From Gammaproteobacteria bacterium (GTDB lineage: Bacteria > Pseudomonadota > Gammaproteobacteria > JACKNK01), in assembly GCA_024234955.1 (NCBI GenBank), contig JACKNK010000006.1:1-64000 (forward strand): a stretch of 64,000 nucleotides of DNA. The letters are read 5' to 3'. The position numbers and the translations under genes were made by a program. The notes beneath the pieces were generated by a model. That model worked only from the letters and a program-made list of their open reading frames with translations, had not been told where the DNA came from and searched no databases. Shown here in pieces: positions 33,372 through 41,959 of this stretch (positions within the stretch are counted from its first letter, which is position 1; the number at the start of each line of letters is the position of its first letter).

Positions 33372-35690
33372 TTATTCCAGCGCGCCGCGAAGTTGTGCGA
33401 CGAACTCGGGGGCCTCCATGAAACCGACGATGCGCCAATCCCGCAGTTCCTGGCCGTCTCCGTCGAAAATCAGGATGCTCGGCGGCCCGATGATCCCGAA
33501 ACGCTGCATCAACGCCTTGTCGACCGCATCGTTATCGGTCACATCCGCCTGCAACAGCACCATGTCAGCGAACTGCGCCTGCACTTCCGGCTGACCGAAG
33601 GTGTACTTTTCCAGCTCTTTGCAGGCCACGCACCAGTCCGCGTAGAAATCGAGCATCACCGGGCGGCCATCGGCGGCGGCGAGTGCCGCGTCCAGATCAT
33701 CACTGCTCTTGATCCGCGTAAAGCGGGCTTCTGCATGCGCGGCGGAGGCCACGCCTCCACCATCGACACCGACTCCCCGCAACGGCTGCATCCAGTCCTT
33801 GCCACCGGCCGCTGCCCCGACCAGCTCCAGGGCCCCAAAGATCAGCAACGCCAAACCAAGGGCTTTCCAGAGCTTGCGCCAGCCGGATGGGCTTCCCGCC
33901 TCGGGCAGATGCGCATGGCGTGCATGCAGCGGCTCCAACGCCCCCATGTAAACGCCGGAGCTGATCAACAACAGGCCGGCCAGCGTCATGGTCATGGCCG
34001 GCGGCAGAATACGTTCCAGCATCCACACCGCGACGCCGAGCAGGAGCACGCCGAACACACCCTTGACGGCGTCCATCCACGAACCCGCGCGCGGCAGCAG
34101 TTTCCCTGCCGATGTGCCGATCACGATCAGCGGCACCCCCATGCCCATGCTGAGCGCAAACAAGGCCATGCCACCGAGCACGGCATCGCCCGTCTGGCTG
34201 ATGTAGATGAGCGCCCCGGCCAGCGGCGGTGCGACACAAGGGCCGACGATCAGTGCCGAAAGCAGACCCATGATCGCAACGCCGATCAGGCTGCCGCCTT
34301 GTTGCTGATTGCTGATCTGGCTGAGACGGCCCTGCAGACTGGCCGGCAGCTGAATCTCATAGAAGCCGAACATCGACAGCGACAAGGCCACGAAGATCAT
34401 TGCGAAGGTGCCCAGTATCCAGGGATTCTGGAATGCGGTCTGCAGATTGAACTGCGCACCAAAGATGCCCGCCAGAATGCCCGCAACGGTGTAGGTGATG
34501 GCCATCGCCAGCACATAGGTGAGGGAAAGGATGAAGGCCTTACGCGTGGACAGGCCCGCACCCTGGCCGACGATGATGCTCGACAGAATCGGGATCATCG
34601 GGAACACACATGGCGTGAACGCCAACAGCAGGCCGAAACCGAAGAAGGTCAACACCGTGAACCAGAAGCTGCCCTCGGCCAGCATGGAGGCAAGGCGGTC
34701 CTGCTCACTTTGTGGCGCCGCCTTGCGGCTTGCCACCGCTGGCTTGGCGACACCGCTCGAGGGCGCCACCTCGACCGAAGACGGTTTCAGGTCGAGTACG
34801 AATTCACGCGTTTCCGGGGGGTAACACAGCCCGGCCTCGGCACACCCCTGATAACCCACCTTCAAGCTGCGCTCGCCGCCCCCTTCGCCCACGACCGGGA
34901 TGCGAACGTCGGCCTCGTGGTGATAAACCTGTATGCGCCCGAAGAACTGGTCGTCCTTGGTTTCGCTCTTGCTGAACGCTGGCTCACCGAGACTCAGGCC
35001 ATTGCCGTCCACCAGTTCGAATTTGAGCCGATCCAGATAGAGGTAATACTTGTCGGCAATCTCAAAGCTCACCTGGATACGCCCGTCTTCCGCCACCTCC
35101 GCAAAGGGCTTGAACGCCTGATCGACATCGAGAAACTCCTCATCCGTACCACTGCTGGCACCGAGCTCCTGACCCAGCCCGGCAAGGGCCTCCAGGGCAT
35201 TGGCGGGTTCCGGATTGACGATCGCCGCAGGCGCCGGCGTTGCGAGTTGCACGGTCCCGACTTGAGAATGCGGCGGATAACACACCCCGACATCGGCGCA
35301 ACCCTGGCTGCGGGCCTCAATGGTCAGAGTGTTGCCGGCCTCAGCCGTCCGGGTAACCGGCACCACGACGCGCAGCTGGCCCCGATGAATCTCGACATCC
35401 CCGAAAAATTCGTCCTGCTTGGTCTTGCCCTCGGGGATCTCCGGCTTCCCCAGAGTGACGCCGGGCTGCTCGGTCTGGAAGCGGATCTTTTCGTGATAGA
35501 GGTAATAGCCGTCGGCGATCCGCCATTCGGCGATTACCTGATCCCCCTCTCCAGCCCGCCAGGTCACGGAAAACGCCTCGTCCGGAGAAAGCAGATCATC
35601 TTCGGCCACCGCAGAAGCCGCACCGGGCAGCAACAAGGCCAGGGACAGAAGGATCAGACGCATCACAGCGCCGGCATTGCGTGTCTTCAT
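33372..35690 (-). CDS. dsbD: Thiol:disulfide interchange protein DsbD with two tandem alpha domains
   Basis: A 772-residue inner-membrane protein that moves electrons from cytoplasmic thioredoxin to periplasmic disulfide isomerases and cytochrome c maturation. A signal peptide (LILLSLALLLPGAASA) is followed by two periplasmic alpha domains: residues about 30-150 (Cys131-x5-Cys137 in GCADVGVCYPPHS) and about 185-300 (Cys283-x5-Cys289 in GCAEAGLCYPPETRE). Then come the membrane beta domain (FTPCVFPMIPILSSIIVG; GPCVAPPLAGALIYIS) and a thioredoxin-like gamma domain (WCVACKELEKYTF). E. coli DsbD has one alpha domain and about 565 residues. The ATG at 35690 overlaps the cutA stop. Confidence 0.96.
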   Translation of the reverse strand: MKTRNAGAVMRLILLSLALLLPGAASAVAEDDLLSPDEAFSVTWRAGEGDQVIAEWRIADGYYLYHEKIRFQTEQPGVTLGKPEIPEGKTKQDEFFGDVEIHRGQLRVVVPVTRTAEAGNTLTIEARSQGCADVGVCYPPHSQVGTVQLATPAPAAIVNPEPANALEALAGLGQELGASSGTDEEFLDVDQAFKPFAEVAEDGRIQVSFEIADKYYLYLDRLKFELVDGNGLSLGEPAFSKSETKDDQFFGRIQVYHHEADVRIPVVGEGGGERSLKVGYQGCAEAGLCYPPETREFVLDLKPSSVEVAPSSGVAKPAVASRKAAPQSEQDRLASMLAEGSFWFTVLTFFGFGLLLAFTPCVFPMIPILSSIIVGQGAGLSTRKAFILSLTYVLAMAITYTVAGILAGIFGAQFNLQTAFQNPWILGTFAMIFVALSLSMFGFYEIQLPASLQGRLSQISNQQQGGSLIGVAIMGLLSALIVGPCVAPPLAGALIYISQTGDAVLGGMALFALSMGMGVPLIVIGTSAGKLLPRAGSWMDAVKGVFGVLLLGVAVWMLERILPPAMTMTLAGLLLISSGVYMGALEPLHARHAHLPEAGSPSGWRKLWKALGLALLIFGALELVGAAAGGKDWMQPLRGVGVDGGGVASAAHAEARFTRIKSSDDLDAALAAADGRPVMLDFYADWCVACKELEKYTFGQPEVQAQFADMVLLQADVTDNDAVDKALMQRFGIIGPPSILIFDGDGQELRDWRIVGFMEAPEFVAQLRGALE

Positions 35691-36037
35691 GGGGATTCTT
35701 CTTGGTTGGAAACGCCGTTGGCGGTGCATTGATCGAGCCAATCGAGATAGCCCGGCAACCCCGCCCTGATCGGGACAGCGACCACCTCGGGGAGTTCATA
35801 GGGATGGTGCTGCGTGATTAGGGCTTGCACCTTGGCATACGCGGCCCCCGTGGTCTTGATCATCAACAAGGTCTCCTCATCCTGTTGCAATCGCCCCTTC
35901 CAGTGATAAAACGAAGTGACCCCGGGAAGCACATTCACGCAGGCGGCGTGATGCGCATCGACCAGCAAGGCGGCGATCCGACGGGCGGTCTCGCGATTCG
36001 GGCAGGTGCAATAAACGATCAGATACGGGTCGGACAT
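35687..36037 (-). CDS. cutA: Divalent cation tolerance protein CutA
   Basis: A 116-residue trimeric CutA1 protein: VYCTCPNRETARRIAALLVD, ACVNVLPGVTSFYHWKGRL, QQDEETLLMIKTT and HPYELPEVVAVPI. Linked to copper tolerance in E. coli, though its molecular role is still debated. It overlaps dsbD by 4 bases, the common cutA-dsbD pair. A second ATG 12 bases upstream (36049) could also be used. Confidence 0.95.
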   Translation of the reverse strand: MSDPYLIVYCTCPNRETARRIAALLVDAHHAACVNVLPGVTSFYHWKGRLQQDEETLLMIKTTGAAYAKVQALITQHHPYELPEVVAVPIRAGLPGYLDWLDQCTANGVSNQEESP

Positions 36038-36164
36038 AATGCTTGGCATGACGATGTAAGGCGGTGATTTTAGTTGAGCAAATGTGCGGGCGACAGAAAT
36101 GCACACTTGTGATCGACCTGATTCGCCCCGATAACTGTGCCTTCCACTTATCCCGGAGACCGAC

Positions 36165-36635
36165 GTGCCCGTCTTTCTGTTGCTGTTCATCGGCATCCCC
36201 TTGCTGGAAATCTATCTCTTCATTCACGTCGGCGGCGCGCTCGGCGCACTCAACACCATGGCCCTGGTAGTGATTACGGCGGTCCTCGGCGTCTGGTTGT
36301 TGCGCCTGCAAGGCATGGCGACCTGGTTCCGTGTGCAACAACAGCTTGCCCAAGGGAAACCGCCCGCCAAGGAGATGATCGAGGGGCTGATCCTGCTGGT
36401 CTGCGGGGCACTCCTTCTGACGCCGGGCTTTTTCACCGATGCCGTCGGCTTTCTGCTCCTGGTTCCGTCCGTCCGCCAGACCGTCGCGACCTATCTGTTG
36501 CAGCGCGGCGTCGCGCGGGGCGTCAACGGCAACCCGTTTCAAAACGGCAGGCCGGGGCCATCTTCAGCGCCAGGTCAGGACGACATCATCGAGGGCGAAT
36601 ATCGGCGCAAGGACGACGACCGACACCTGTCTTGA
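36165..36635 (+). CDS. fxsA: FxsA family membrane protein
   Basis: A 156-residue protein with hydrophobic segments FLLLFIGIPLLEIYLFIHV and MALVVITAVLGVWLLRLQG, then ILLVCGALLLTPGFFTDAVG, the FxsA family signature. A polar tail follows. FxsA affects F-plasmid exclusion of phage T7 in E. coli; its normal role is unknown. The start is a GTG at 36165. It is transcribed divergently from cutA. Confidence 0.93.
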   Translation: MPVFLLLFIGIPLLEIYLFIHVGGALGALNTMALVVITAVLGVWLLRLQGMATWFRVQQQLAQGKPPAKEMIEGLILLVCGALLLTPGFFTDAVGFLLLVPSVRQTVATYLLQRGVARGVNGNPFQNGRPGPSSAPGQDDIIEGEYRRKDDDRHLS

Positions 36636-36691
36636 ACTTTGCACTCTGCCGCATATAGTGGGTTTTTCATGTTTTTCTCAGGGATAAGCGC

Positions 36692-38017
36692 ATGGCGGCA
36701 CAGGACTATGAAGTTCGGGTTTCAGTAAAGCTGCCTCCGGGGGCAGATCAGGCCGCTGCCTTCGCCGGCTTCGGCAAGCTGTTCAAACTCGATGCCGGCC
36801 AGGTCGCGACCCTGTTCGCGGCGGGCAAGGACGCGATCAAGCGCAACCTTGATCACGCCACTGCACAGAAATGCCAGAAGGCCCTGAATCAACTCGGCAT
36901 CGACTGCGAAGTTCGCCCGATGACCGATTCTGATCCGGGCCATATCGCGGAACACCCGATCACCCCGGAAGACGCGCCACCCGCCGTCCCGCCTGCCCCG
37001 CCCGCCTCAAAAGCGGATTTCGAGCCGGACACGATCCGCGCATTGCCGCTGCAGTTTCATGGCAAGGCCGGGGAATATTTCCGCATCTGGATCGTGAACG
37101 TGGTGCTAACCATTCTGACCGTGGGCATTTACTCCGCCTGGGCCAAGGTGCGCACCAATCGATACGTTTACGGCAATACCGAACTCGACGGACAGCGTTT
37201 CAGCTACCTCGCCGATCCGATCACCATCCTCAAGGGCCGACTGATCGCCATCGCACTGCTGATCGCTTATGTCGCGCTCGGTGAACTCGAACCGGCCCTC
37301 CAAGGGCTGGTCGGTCTGGTCCTGGTTGCCGTGTTTCCCTGGCTGCTGGTGCGCGCCCTGCGCTTCAATCTGCGCATGAGCGCCTATCGCCACGTACGCT
37401 TCGGCTTCGATGGCAGCGTCGGCGGGGCGTACGCGGTATTCATCGGCTGGCCGATCCTGGCAGCGTTCACCATATGGCTCGCGCTGCCGTTTGCGATCTT
37501 CAAGCAGCAACACTGGTTGGCCAATGGCTATCGCTTCGGGACTCAGCATTTCAAGGCCGAACTGCGCGGCGGCGATTTTTACGGCATCTATCTAAAGGCG
37601 CTGGGTGTTGCCGTGGTCGGGGGATTGGTGGCGTTTGCGGCGATGAGCGTGCATCCGGTCCTCGTGGGCGTCATTGCGTTTTTCGCCTACCTGTTCGTGT
37701 TCGCGTATGTCCATGTCAACCAGCTCAATCTGGTTCGCAATGCCATGACCCTGGAGCAGCATCATTTCGTGTCCAGTTACACACTCGGTTCCTGGCTCAC
37801 GTTACAACTGACCAACCTGCTCGGCATCCTGCTCAGCCTTGGTCTACTGATCCCCTGGGCGAAGATCCGTTCCCTGCAATACAACGCCACGCACTCGGTG
37901 GTCATGGCGCATGGCGATCTCGGTGCATTCGCCAACCGGGAAAATGAGAAGGTCAACGCCTTGGGTGAAGAGATTGGCGATGTCTTCGACGTCGTCGATG
38001 TCGGCGTAGGCATTTGA
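36692..38017 (+). CDS. DUF898 (YjgN-like) membrane protein with extra N-terminal domain
   Basis: A 441-residue protein. Residues 1-80 are a small soluble alpha/beta domain (YEVRVSVKLPPGADQAA, then KCQKALNQLGIDCEVRPM). A Pro-rich linker follows. From about residue 110 it is a YjgN/DUF898 protein: FHGKAGEYFRIWIVNVVL, GIYSAWAKVRTNRYVYGNT, and the repeated GDFYGIYLKAL and LLIPWAKIRSLQYNATH, with several membrane helices. The function is unknown. Its stop overlaps the TTG start of the M48 peptidase gene, so the pair is translationally coupled. Confidence 0.88.
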   Translation: MAAQDYEVRVSVKLPPGADQAAAFAGFGKLFKLDAGQVATLFAAGKDAIKRNLDHATAQKCQKALNQLGIDCEVRPMTDSDPGHIAEHPITPEDAPPAVPPAPPASKADFEPDTIRALPLQFHGKAGEYFRIWIVNVVLTILTVGIYSAWAKVRTNRYVYGNTELDGQRFSYLADPITILKGRLIAIALLIAYVALGELEPALQGLVGLVLVAVFPWLLVRALRFNLRMSAYRHVRFGFDGSVGGAYAVFIGWPILAAFTIWLALPFAIFKQQHWLANGYRFGTQHFKAELRGGDFYGIYLKALGVAVVGGLVAFAAMSVHPVLVGVIAFFAYLFVFAYVHVNQLNLVRNAMTLEQHHFVSSYTLGSWLTLQLTNLLGILLSLGLLIPWAKIRSLQYNATHSVVMAHGDLGAFANRENEKVNALGEEIGDVFDVVDVGVGI

Positions 38018-39048
38018 GCGCAACGGTAGCCGGGCAATTCTTCGATGGTCGGCAGTCCAAGCCGGTATCTGCCCGTCTGAACCCGTCGGCGGATGGCGAC
38101 ATCATCGTGGTCAGGGTCCCGGACGGCGTCATGCTGGCCCGTGCCAGCGCCGATGAATATCGGCTTTCCGAGCGCCTGGGCAGCACGCCGAGGCATGTGG
38201 ACTTCCCGGACGGCGGACGCTTCGAGACCCTGGATCACTTGGCCATGGAAGGGGTTTTTGGGCGGCGCGGCGGATTTGTGCATCGGCTCGAATCGCGTTA
38301 CCGATATGTCTTCATTGCCTTGGTGGGGGTTGTCCTCAGTAGCGTGCTGACCGTCACCTACGGTATCCCCGCGCTGTCGGAATGGGTGGCGTTCCAACTC
38401 CCCGGCAACACCTATCAGGAACTCGGCGAGTACAGTCTGGAGTACCTGGACGAGCATCTGTTCGAACCCAGCAACCTGGATGCGACCCGGCAAAGCGCGA
38501 TCCAGACCCGCTTCGCCCCCACGCTGAGCGAATTCAGTCGCGATGGCATGCGCCTCAAAGTGCATTTCCGCCAGCTCGGGCAGGCCAACGCCCTGGCCCT
38601 GCCCTCCGGCGACATCGTATTCAGCGACGCCATCGTCAAACTTTCGGAAAACGACGAAGAACTGCTCGCGGTACTCGCCCACGAGATCGGTCATGTGGCG
38701 CGACGACACGCGGTCCGACGCAGTCTTCAGGCCGGCATCCTGAGCGTCGCGGTAGCCATGATCAGCGGTGATGCCAGCGGACTGTCGGAAGTTCTCACCA
38801 GCGTACCGATCATCCTGACCCAGCTCGGCTATTCACGCGACATGGAACGCGAAGCGGACGATTTCGCACTCCGCTTCCTGCAGACGCATCACATCCCCAC
38901 CCACCGCTTCGTCGATCTGATGTCCCGCATGGACGATGACCCCGATTGCCGCGACAAGCCCGGTTGCACCGACCCCGGCTGGATGGATTACGTCTCCACG
39001 CATCCGGGCACGAACGAACGCCTGCAACGCTTCAGGAATCCGCGTTGA
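38014..39048 (+). CDS. M48 family metallopeptidase
   Basis: A 344-residue membrane-anchored zinc peptidase. The zinc motif HEIGHVARRHAVRR (His223) and the third-ligand region YSRDMEREADDFALRFL are both clear. One hydrophobic helix near residues 93-115 precedes the catalytic domain. The TTG start at 38014 overlaps the TGA of the DUF898 gene. DUF898 proteins are often next to M48 peptidases, which suggests that the two work together at the inner membrane. Confidence 0.92.
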   Translation: MSATVAGQFFDGRQSKPVSARLNPSADGDIIVVRVPDGVMLARASADEYRLSERLGSTPRHVDFPDGGRFETLDHLAMEGVFGRRGGFVHRLESRYRYVFIALVGVVLSSVLTVTYGIPALSEWVAFQLPGNTYQELGEYSLEYLDEHLFEPSNLDATRQSAIQTRFAPTLSEFSRDGMRLKVHFRQLGQANALALPSGDIVFSDAIVKLSENDEELLAVLAHEIGHVARRHAVRRSLQAGILSVAVAMISGDASGLSEVLTSVPIILTQLGYSRDMEREADDFALRFLQTHHIPTHRFVDLMSRMDDDPDCRDKPGCTDPGWMDYVSTHPGTNERLQRFRNPR

Positions 39049-39134
39049 ATGAAGCCGCGCTGACGCCGCAACGCGGCACCCTTGCGCCCGGGCGCGATCG
39101 GTCTACCGGATCGACCGCGTCGATGATCCGCCGG

Positions 39135-40349
39135 TCATTTGCTCGAAACCGGACGCACCCGGCTCGCGGATTCCTTGGCACGCTCACGCGCCTGCGCGGT
39201 ACTGTCGCCATAAGCCAGCGCCACACCCATGCGGCGGCGGGCGAACGACACCGGCTTGCCGAACAGACGCAGTTCCGAGGCCGGAACCTGTAACGCCTCG
39301 CTCACCCCTTCGAAAGCGATCCCTTCCTCCTCAAGCCCGCCGTAGATCACCGCGCTGGCCCCGGGGGCACGCAAACGGGTATCGACCGGCAGACCGAGAA
39401 TTGCGCGTGCGTGGAGCTCAAATTCGTTCTGCCACTGGCTGACCATCGTCACCATGCCGGTGTCATGCGGACGCGGACTGACTTCGCTGAACCAAACGTG
39501 GTCTCCCTTCACGAACAATTCGACACCGAACAGACCCCGCCCTCCCAGATTGCCAGTGACCGCAGCGGCGACATCGCGCGCCTGCGCCAACGCCGCCTCG
39601 CTCATCGCCTGCGGCTGCCAGGATTCGACGTAATCGCCCTGCTTCTGGATATGTCCGATCGGATCGCAGAAGAAGGTCTCGACTTCCCCGGATTCCCCCA
39701 CGGCGCGCACCGTGAGCAAGGTGATTTCGTAATCGAAATCGATCATCTCCTCGACGATCACCCGACCCCGGTTCACCCGCCCACCGCTCATCGCATATTC
39801 CCAGGCCGATTTCACCTCGTCCGGGCCGTGGATGGTGGACTGCCCCTTGCCCGAAGACGACATCACCGGCTTGACGATGCACGGGTAACCGACGCCCCCG
39901 TCGATCGCCTGGATGAGTTGTTCCAGGGATTCGGCAAAGGCGTACCGGGAGGTGGGCAGCCCCAGTTCTTCGGCGGCAAGACGACGAATGCCCTCGCGAT
40001 TCATGGTCAGTTGGGTGGCGCGCGCAGTAGGAATCACCTCTGCCAGCCCTTCCGCTTCGATTTCGGCGAGCATATCGGTGGCAATGGCCTCGATCTCGGG
40101 CACGACCAGCGCCGGCTTTTCCGCCATCACCAAGGCCTTCAAGGCAATCGGATCGGACATGTCGATGACGTGCGCCCGATGCGCGACCTGATGCCCCGGC
40201 GCGTTCGCGTAACGATCGACCGCGACCACCTCCACACCCAGACGCTGCAGGGCGATGATCACCTCCTTGCCGAGTTCGCCCGCTCCGAGAAGCATGACGC
40301 GGGTACAGGAATGACAAAGTGGGGTGCCAATGCGGGTCGGGGTGGTCAT
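39135..40349 (-). CDS. purT: Formate-dependent phosphoribosylglycinamide formyltransferase 2
   Basis: A 404-residue ATP-grasp enzyme of purine synthesis that uses formate and ATP to formylate GAR. Signatures: [93 protein letters not shown] and [14 protein letters not shown]. The length equals the family length. It does not need tetrahydrofolate, unlike PurN. Confidence 0.97.
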   Translation of the reverse strand: MTTPTRIGTPLCHSCTRVMLLGAGELGKEVIIALQRLGVEVVAVDRYANAPGHQVAHRAHVIDMSDPIALKALVMAEKPALVVPEIEAIATDMLAEIEAEGLAEVIPTARATQLTMNREGIRRLAAEELGLPTSRYAFAESLEQLIQAIDGGVGYPCIVKPVMSSSGKGQSTIHGPDEVKSAWEYAMSGGRVNRGRVIVEEMIDFDYEITLLTVRAVGESGEVETFFCDPIGHIQKQGDYVESWQPQAMSEAALAQARDVAAAVTGNLGGRGLFGVELFVKGDHVWFSEVSPRPHDTGMVTMVSQWQNEFELHARAILGLPVDTRLRAPGASAVIYGGLEEEGIAFEGVSEALQVPASELRLFGKPVSFARRRMGVALAYGDSTAQARERAKESASRVRPVSSK

Positions 40350-40395
40350 GCGTGTTACCAGTCAGGGAGTGAAATGCTGCGAACGCACTCGGAGA

Positions 40396-41601
40396 TCAGC
40401 CTGCGAGGCGGCGCTCCAGCATCGCGGTAAGCTCGGTGTCGCTGAGCACGATTGGATTGGTAGTCATGCTGCTGCCGCGTGCATTCGCGACCAGACGTGG
40501 AATGTCGCCGCCCTGAATGCCGAAATTCATCAACCCCGGCATACACAGACGACGGGTCCAGTTGTTGAGGGTACCGATCAAGGCGTCACGCGCTTCCGCC
40601 CCCTTGAGATGGCGATTGCCGCTGAGCACGCGACCGAGTTCGGCATACTTCTCCAGCGCCGGATTGCCTGGCTCACGCTCTTCCATCGCGGCGATGTTGG
40701 TCTCGGTCGCCACGCTGACCATACAGCCGCAGGCGACCCCGTGGGGGATCGGATGGAAGGCGCCCAACGGCGACGCCAGACCGTGCACCGCTCCGAGCCC
40801 GGTCTGGGCCAGGCAGATACCGGAAATGAGCGCGGCGTACGCCATCGCATTTCTTCCATCGGCGGCGCGCGGGCCGTCGTTCAGCCATTCGAAGAAGACG
40901 TCCTTGGCACGCTGGATCGCGCCAATCGCGAGGCTATCGGTAAACGGGTTGGCGCGCGTTGAGGTGTAGGACTCGATCAGTTGCGTGAAGCAATCCATGC
41001 CATTTGCGGCGATCAGTTCCTTGGGGCAGGAGGCCAGCAATTCCGGATCGACCAATGCGTACTCCGGAACCAGCGATTCATGCCGGAACGACTTCTTGAA
41101 ACCTTCCGGTCCGTGACGGCTCAACACCGCGTTTTTGGTGGCCTCGGAGCCCGTCCCGGCCGTCGTCGGGCAGGCGATGAACGGTACCGCCGGGCCTTCA
41201 TACGGCAATTCCGGGCCAACGCCTTCGAGGAAATCCATGACACTGTTACCGACCCGAAGCAGCCCGGCGATGGCCTTACCCGCATCCAGGGCACTGCCGC
41301 CGCCGATACCGACCACGCAATCAATGCCGCTATCCCGAAACTGGGCAACGGCTTCGTCCACCAGTTTTGGCGACGGTTCACCGCGCACCTTGACGTGCTC
41401 GAAACCGATATTGCGGGTCGCCAGCTCGCGCTTGATCGCTTCCCAATGGAGTGAATGACGAAAAAAACCGCCGGTCACGAACAGCACATTGCCGCCGAAC
41501 CCGGCGACCAGATCTGGCAACTTCTTAAGGCTGCCGTCGCCGAAAACGATGCGCGGCAGGCGGGCAACTGCGAATTGCCCATTAGCGTTGGTTTGACTCA
41601 T
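40396..41601 (-). CDS. Iron-containing alcohol dehydrogenase
   Basis: A 401-residue group III Fe-dependent ADH: CVVGIGGGSALDAGKAIAG (cofactor), AGTGSEATKNAV, DPELLASCPKELIAANGMDC, the metal-binding GLGAVHGLASPLGAFHPIPH with its histidines, and GVACGCMVSVATETN. It oxidises or reduces an alcohol/aldehyde using NAD(P). The ATG at 41601 overlaps the stop of the monooxygenase-like gene by 4 bases, so the two are coupled; the substrate could be a small metabolite shared with that protein. Confidence 0.92.
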   Translation of the reverse strand: MSQTNANGQFAVARLPRIVFGDGSLKKLPDLVAGFGGNVLFVTGGFFRHSLHWEAIKRELATRNIGFEHVKVRGEPSPKLVDEAVAQFRDSGIDCVVGIGGGSALDAGKAIAGLLRVGNSVMDFLEGVGPELPYEGPAVPFIACPTTAGTGSEATKNAVLSRHGPEGFKKSFRHESLVPEYALVDPELLASCPKELIAANGMDCFTQLIESYTSTRANPFTDSLAIGAIQRAKDVFFEWLNDGPRAADGRNAMAYAALISGICLAQTGLGAVHGLASPLGAFHPIPHGVACGCMVSVATETNIAAMEEREPGNPALEKYAELGRVLSGNRHLKGAEARDALIGTLNNWTRRLCMPGLMNFGIQGGDIPRLVANARGSSMTTNPIVLSDTELTAMLERRLAG

Positions 41602-41909
41602 TCCTCGTCCTTGCTCAGACAGGGGCACAGGCCAAGCATCGGCTCACCACGTCGCGGCTGCGTCATCCATTCGGCGACGGTGTCTCGCCAGAGCTCGTAA
41701 TGCTTGGTCTGCTTGTGGGCGGCGGCGTCCTCGGGCGATTTATAGGCTTCATAAAGGATGAAGCGGGTCGCATCGGCGGGGTCCTGAAGTACATCAAACC
41801 GCAGACAGCCATCTTCCTGAACGGAATGTTCATGATTGGCCCGTGAGGCCTGGATGAAATCGTCTACGCGCTCGGCGACGACGTGTACATGAACGAGGGT
41901 GACGTGCAT
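41598..41909 (-). CDS. Antibiotic biosynthesis monooxygenase (ABM)-fold protein, LsrG/YgiN-like
   Basis: A 103-residue ferredoxin-like dimeric protein: VTLVHVHVVAERVDDFIQA, NHEHSVQEDGCLRFDVLQD, FILYEAYKSPEDAAAHKQTK and HYELWRDTVAEWM. This matches the LsrG/YgiN group, whose members isomerise or oxidise small ketones and quinones. Overlap with the Fe-ADH gene suggests a joint step on a small carbonyl compound; which one is not readable. Confidence 0.88.
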   Translation of the reverse strand: MHVTLVHVHVVAERVDDFIQASRANHEHSVQEDGCLRFDVLQDPADATRFILYEAYKSPEDAAAHKQTKHYELWRDTVAEWMTQPRRGEPMLGLCPCLSKDEE

Positions 41910-41959
41910 GACTCGTGTCCTCAGTGCATGGAAATTCTCCGGCGGCGCGGCCGAAAAAC

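Noticed and set aside
33393..35732. A 779-codon open frame opposite dsbD
   Set aside because: Antisense shadow of dsbD; low-complexity His/Arg/Gln composition and no recognisable domains.
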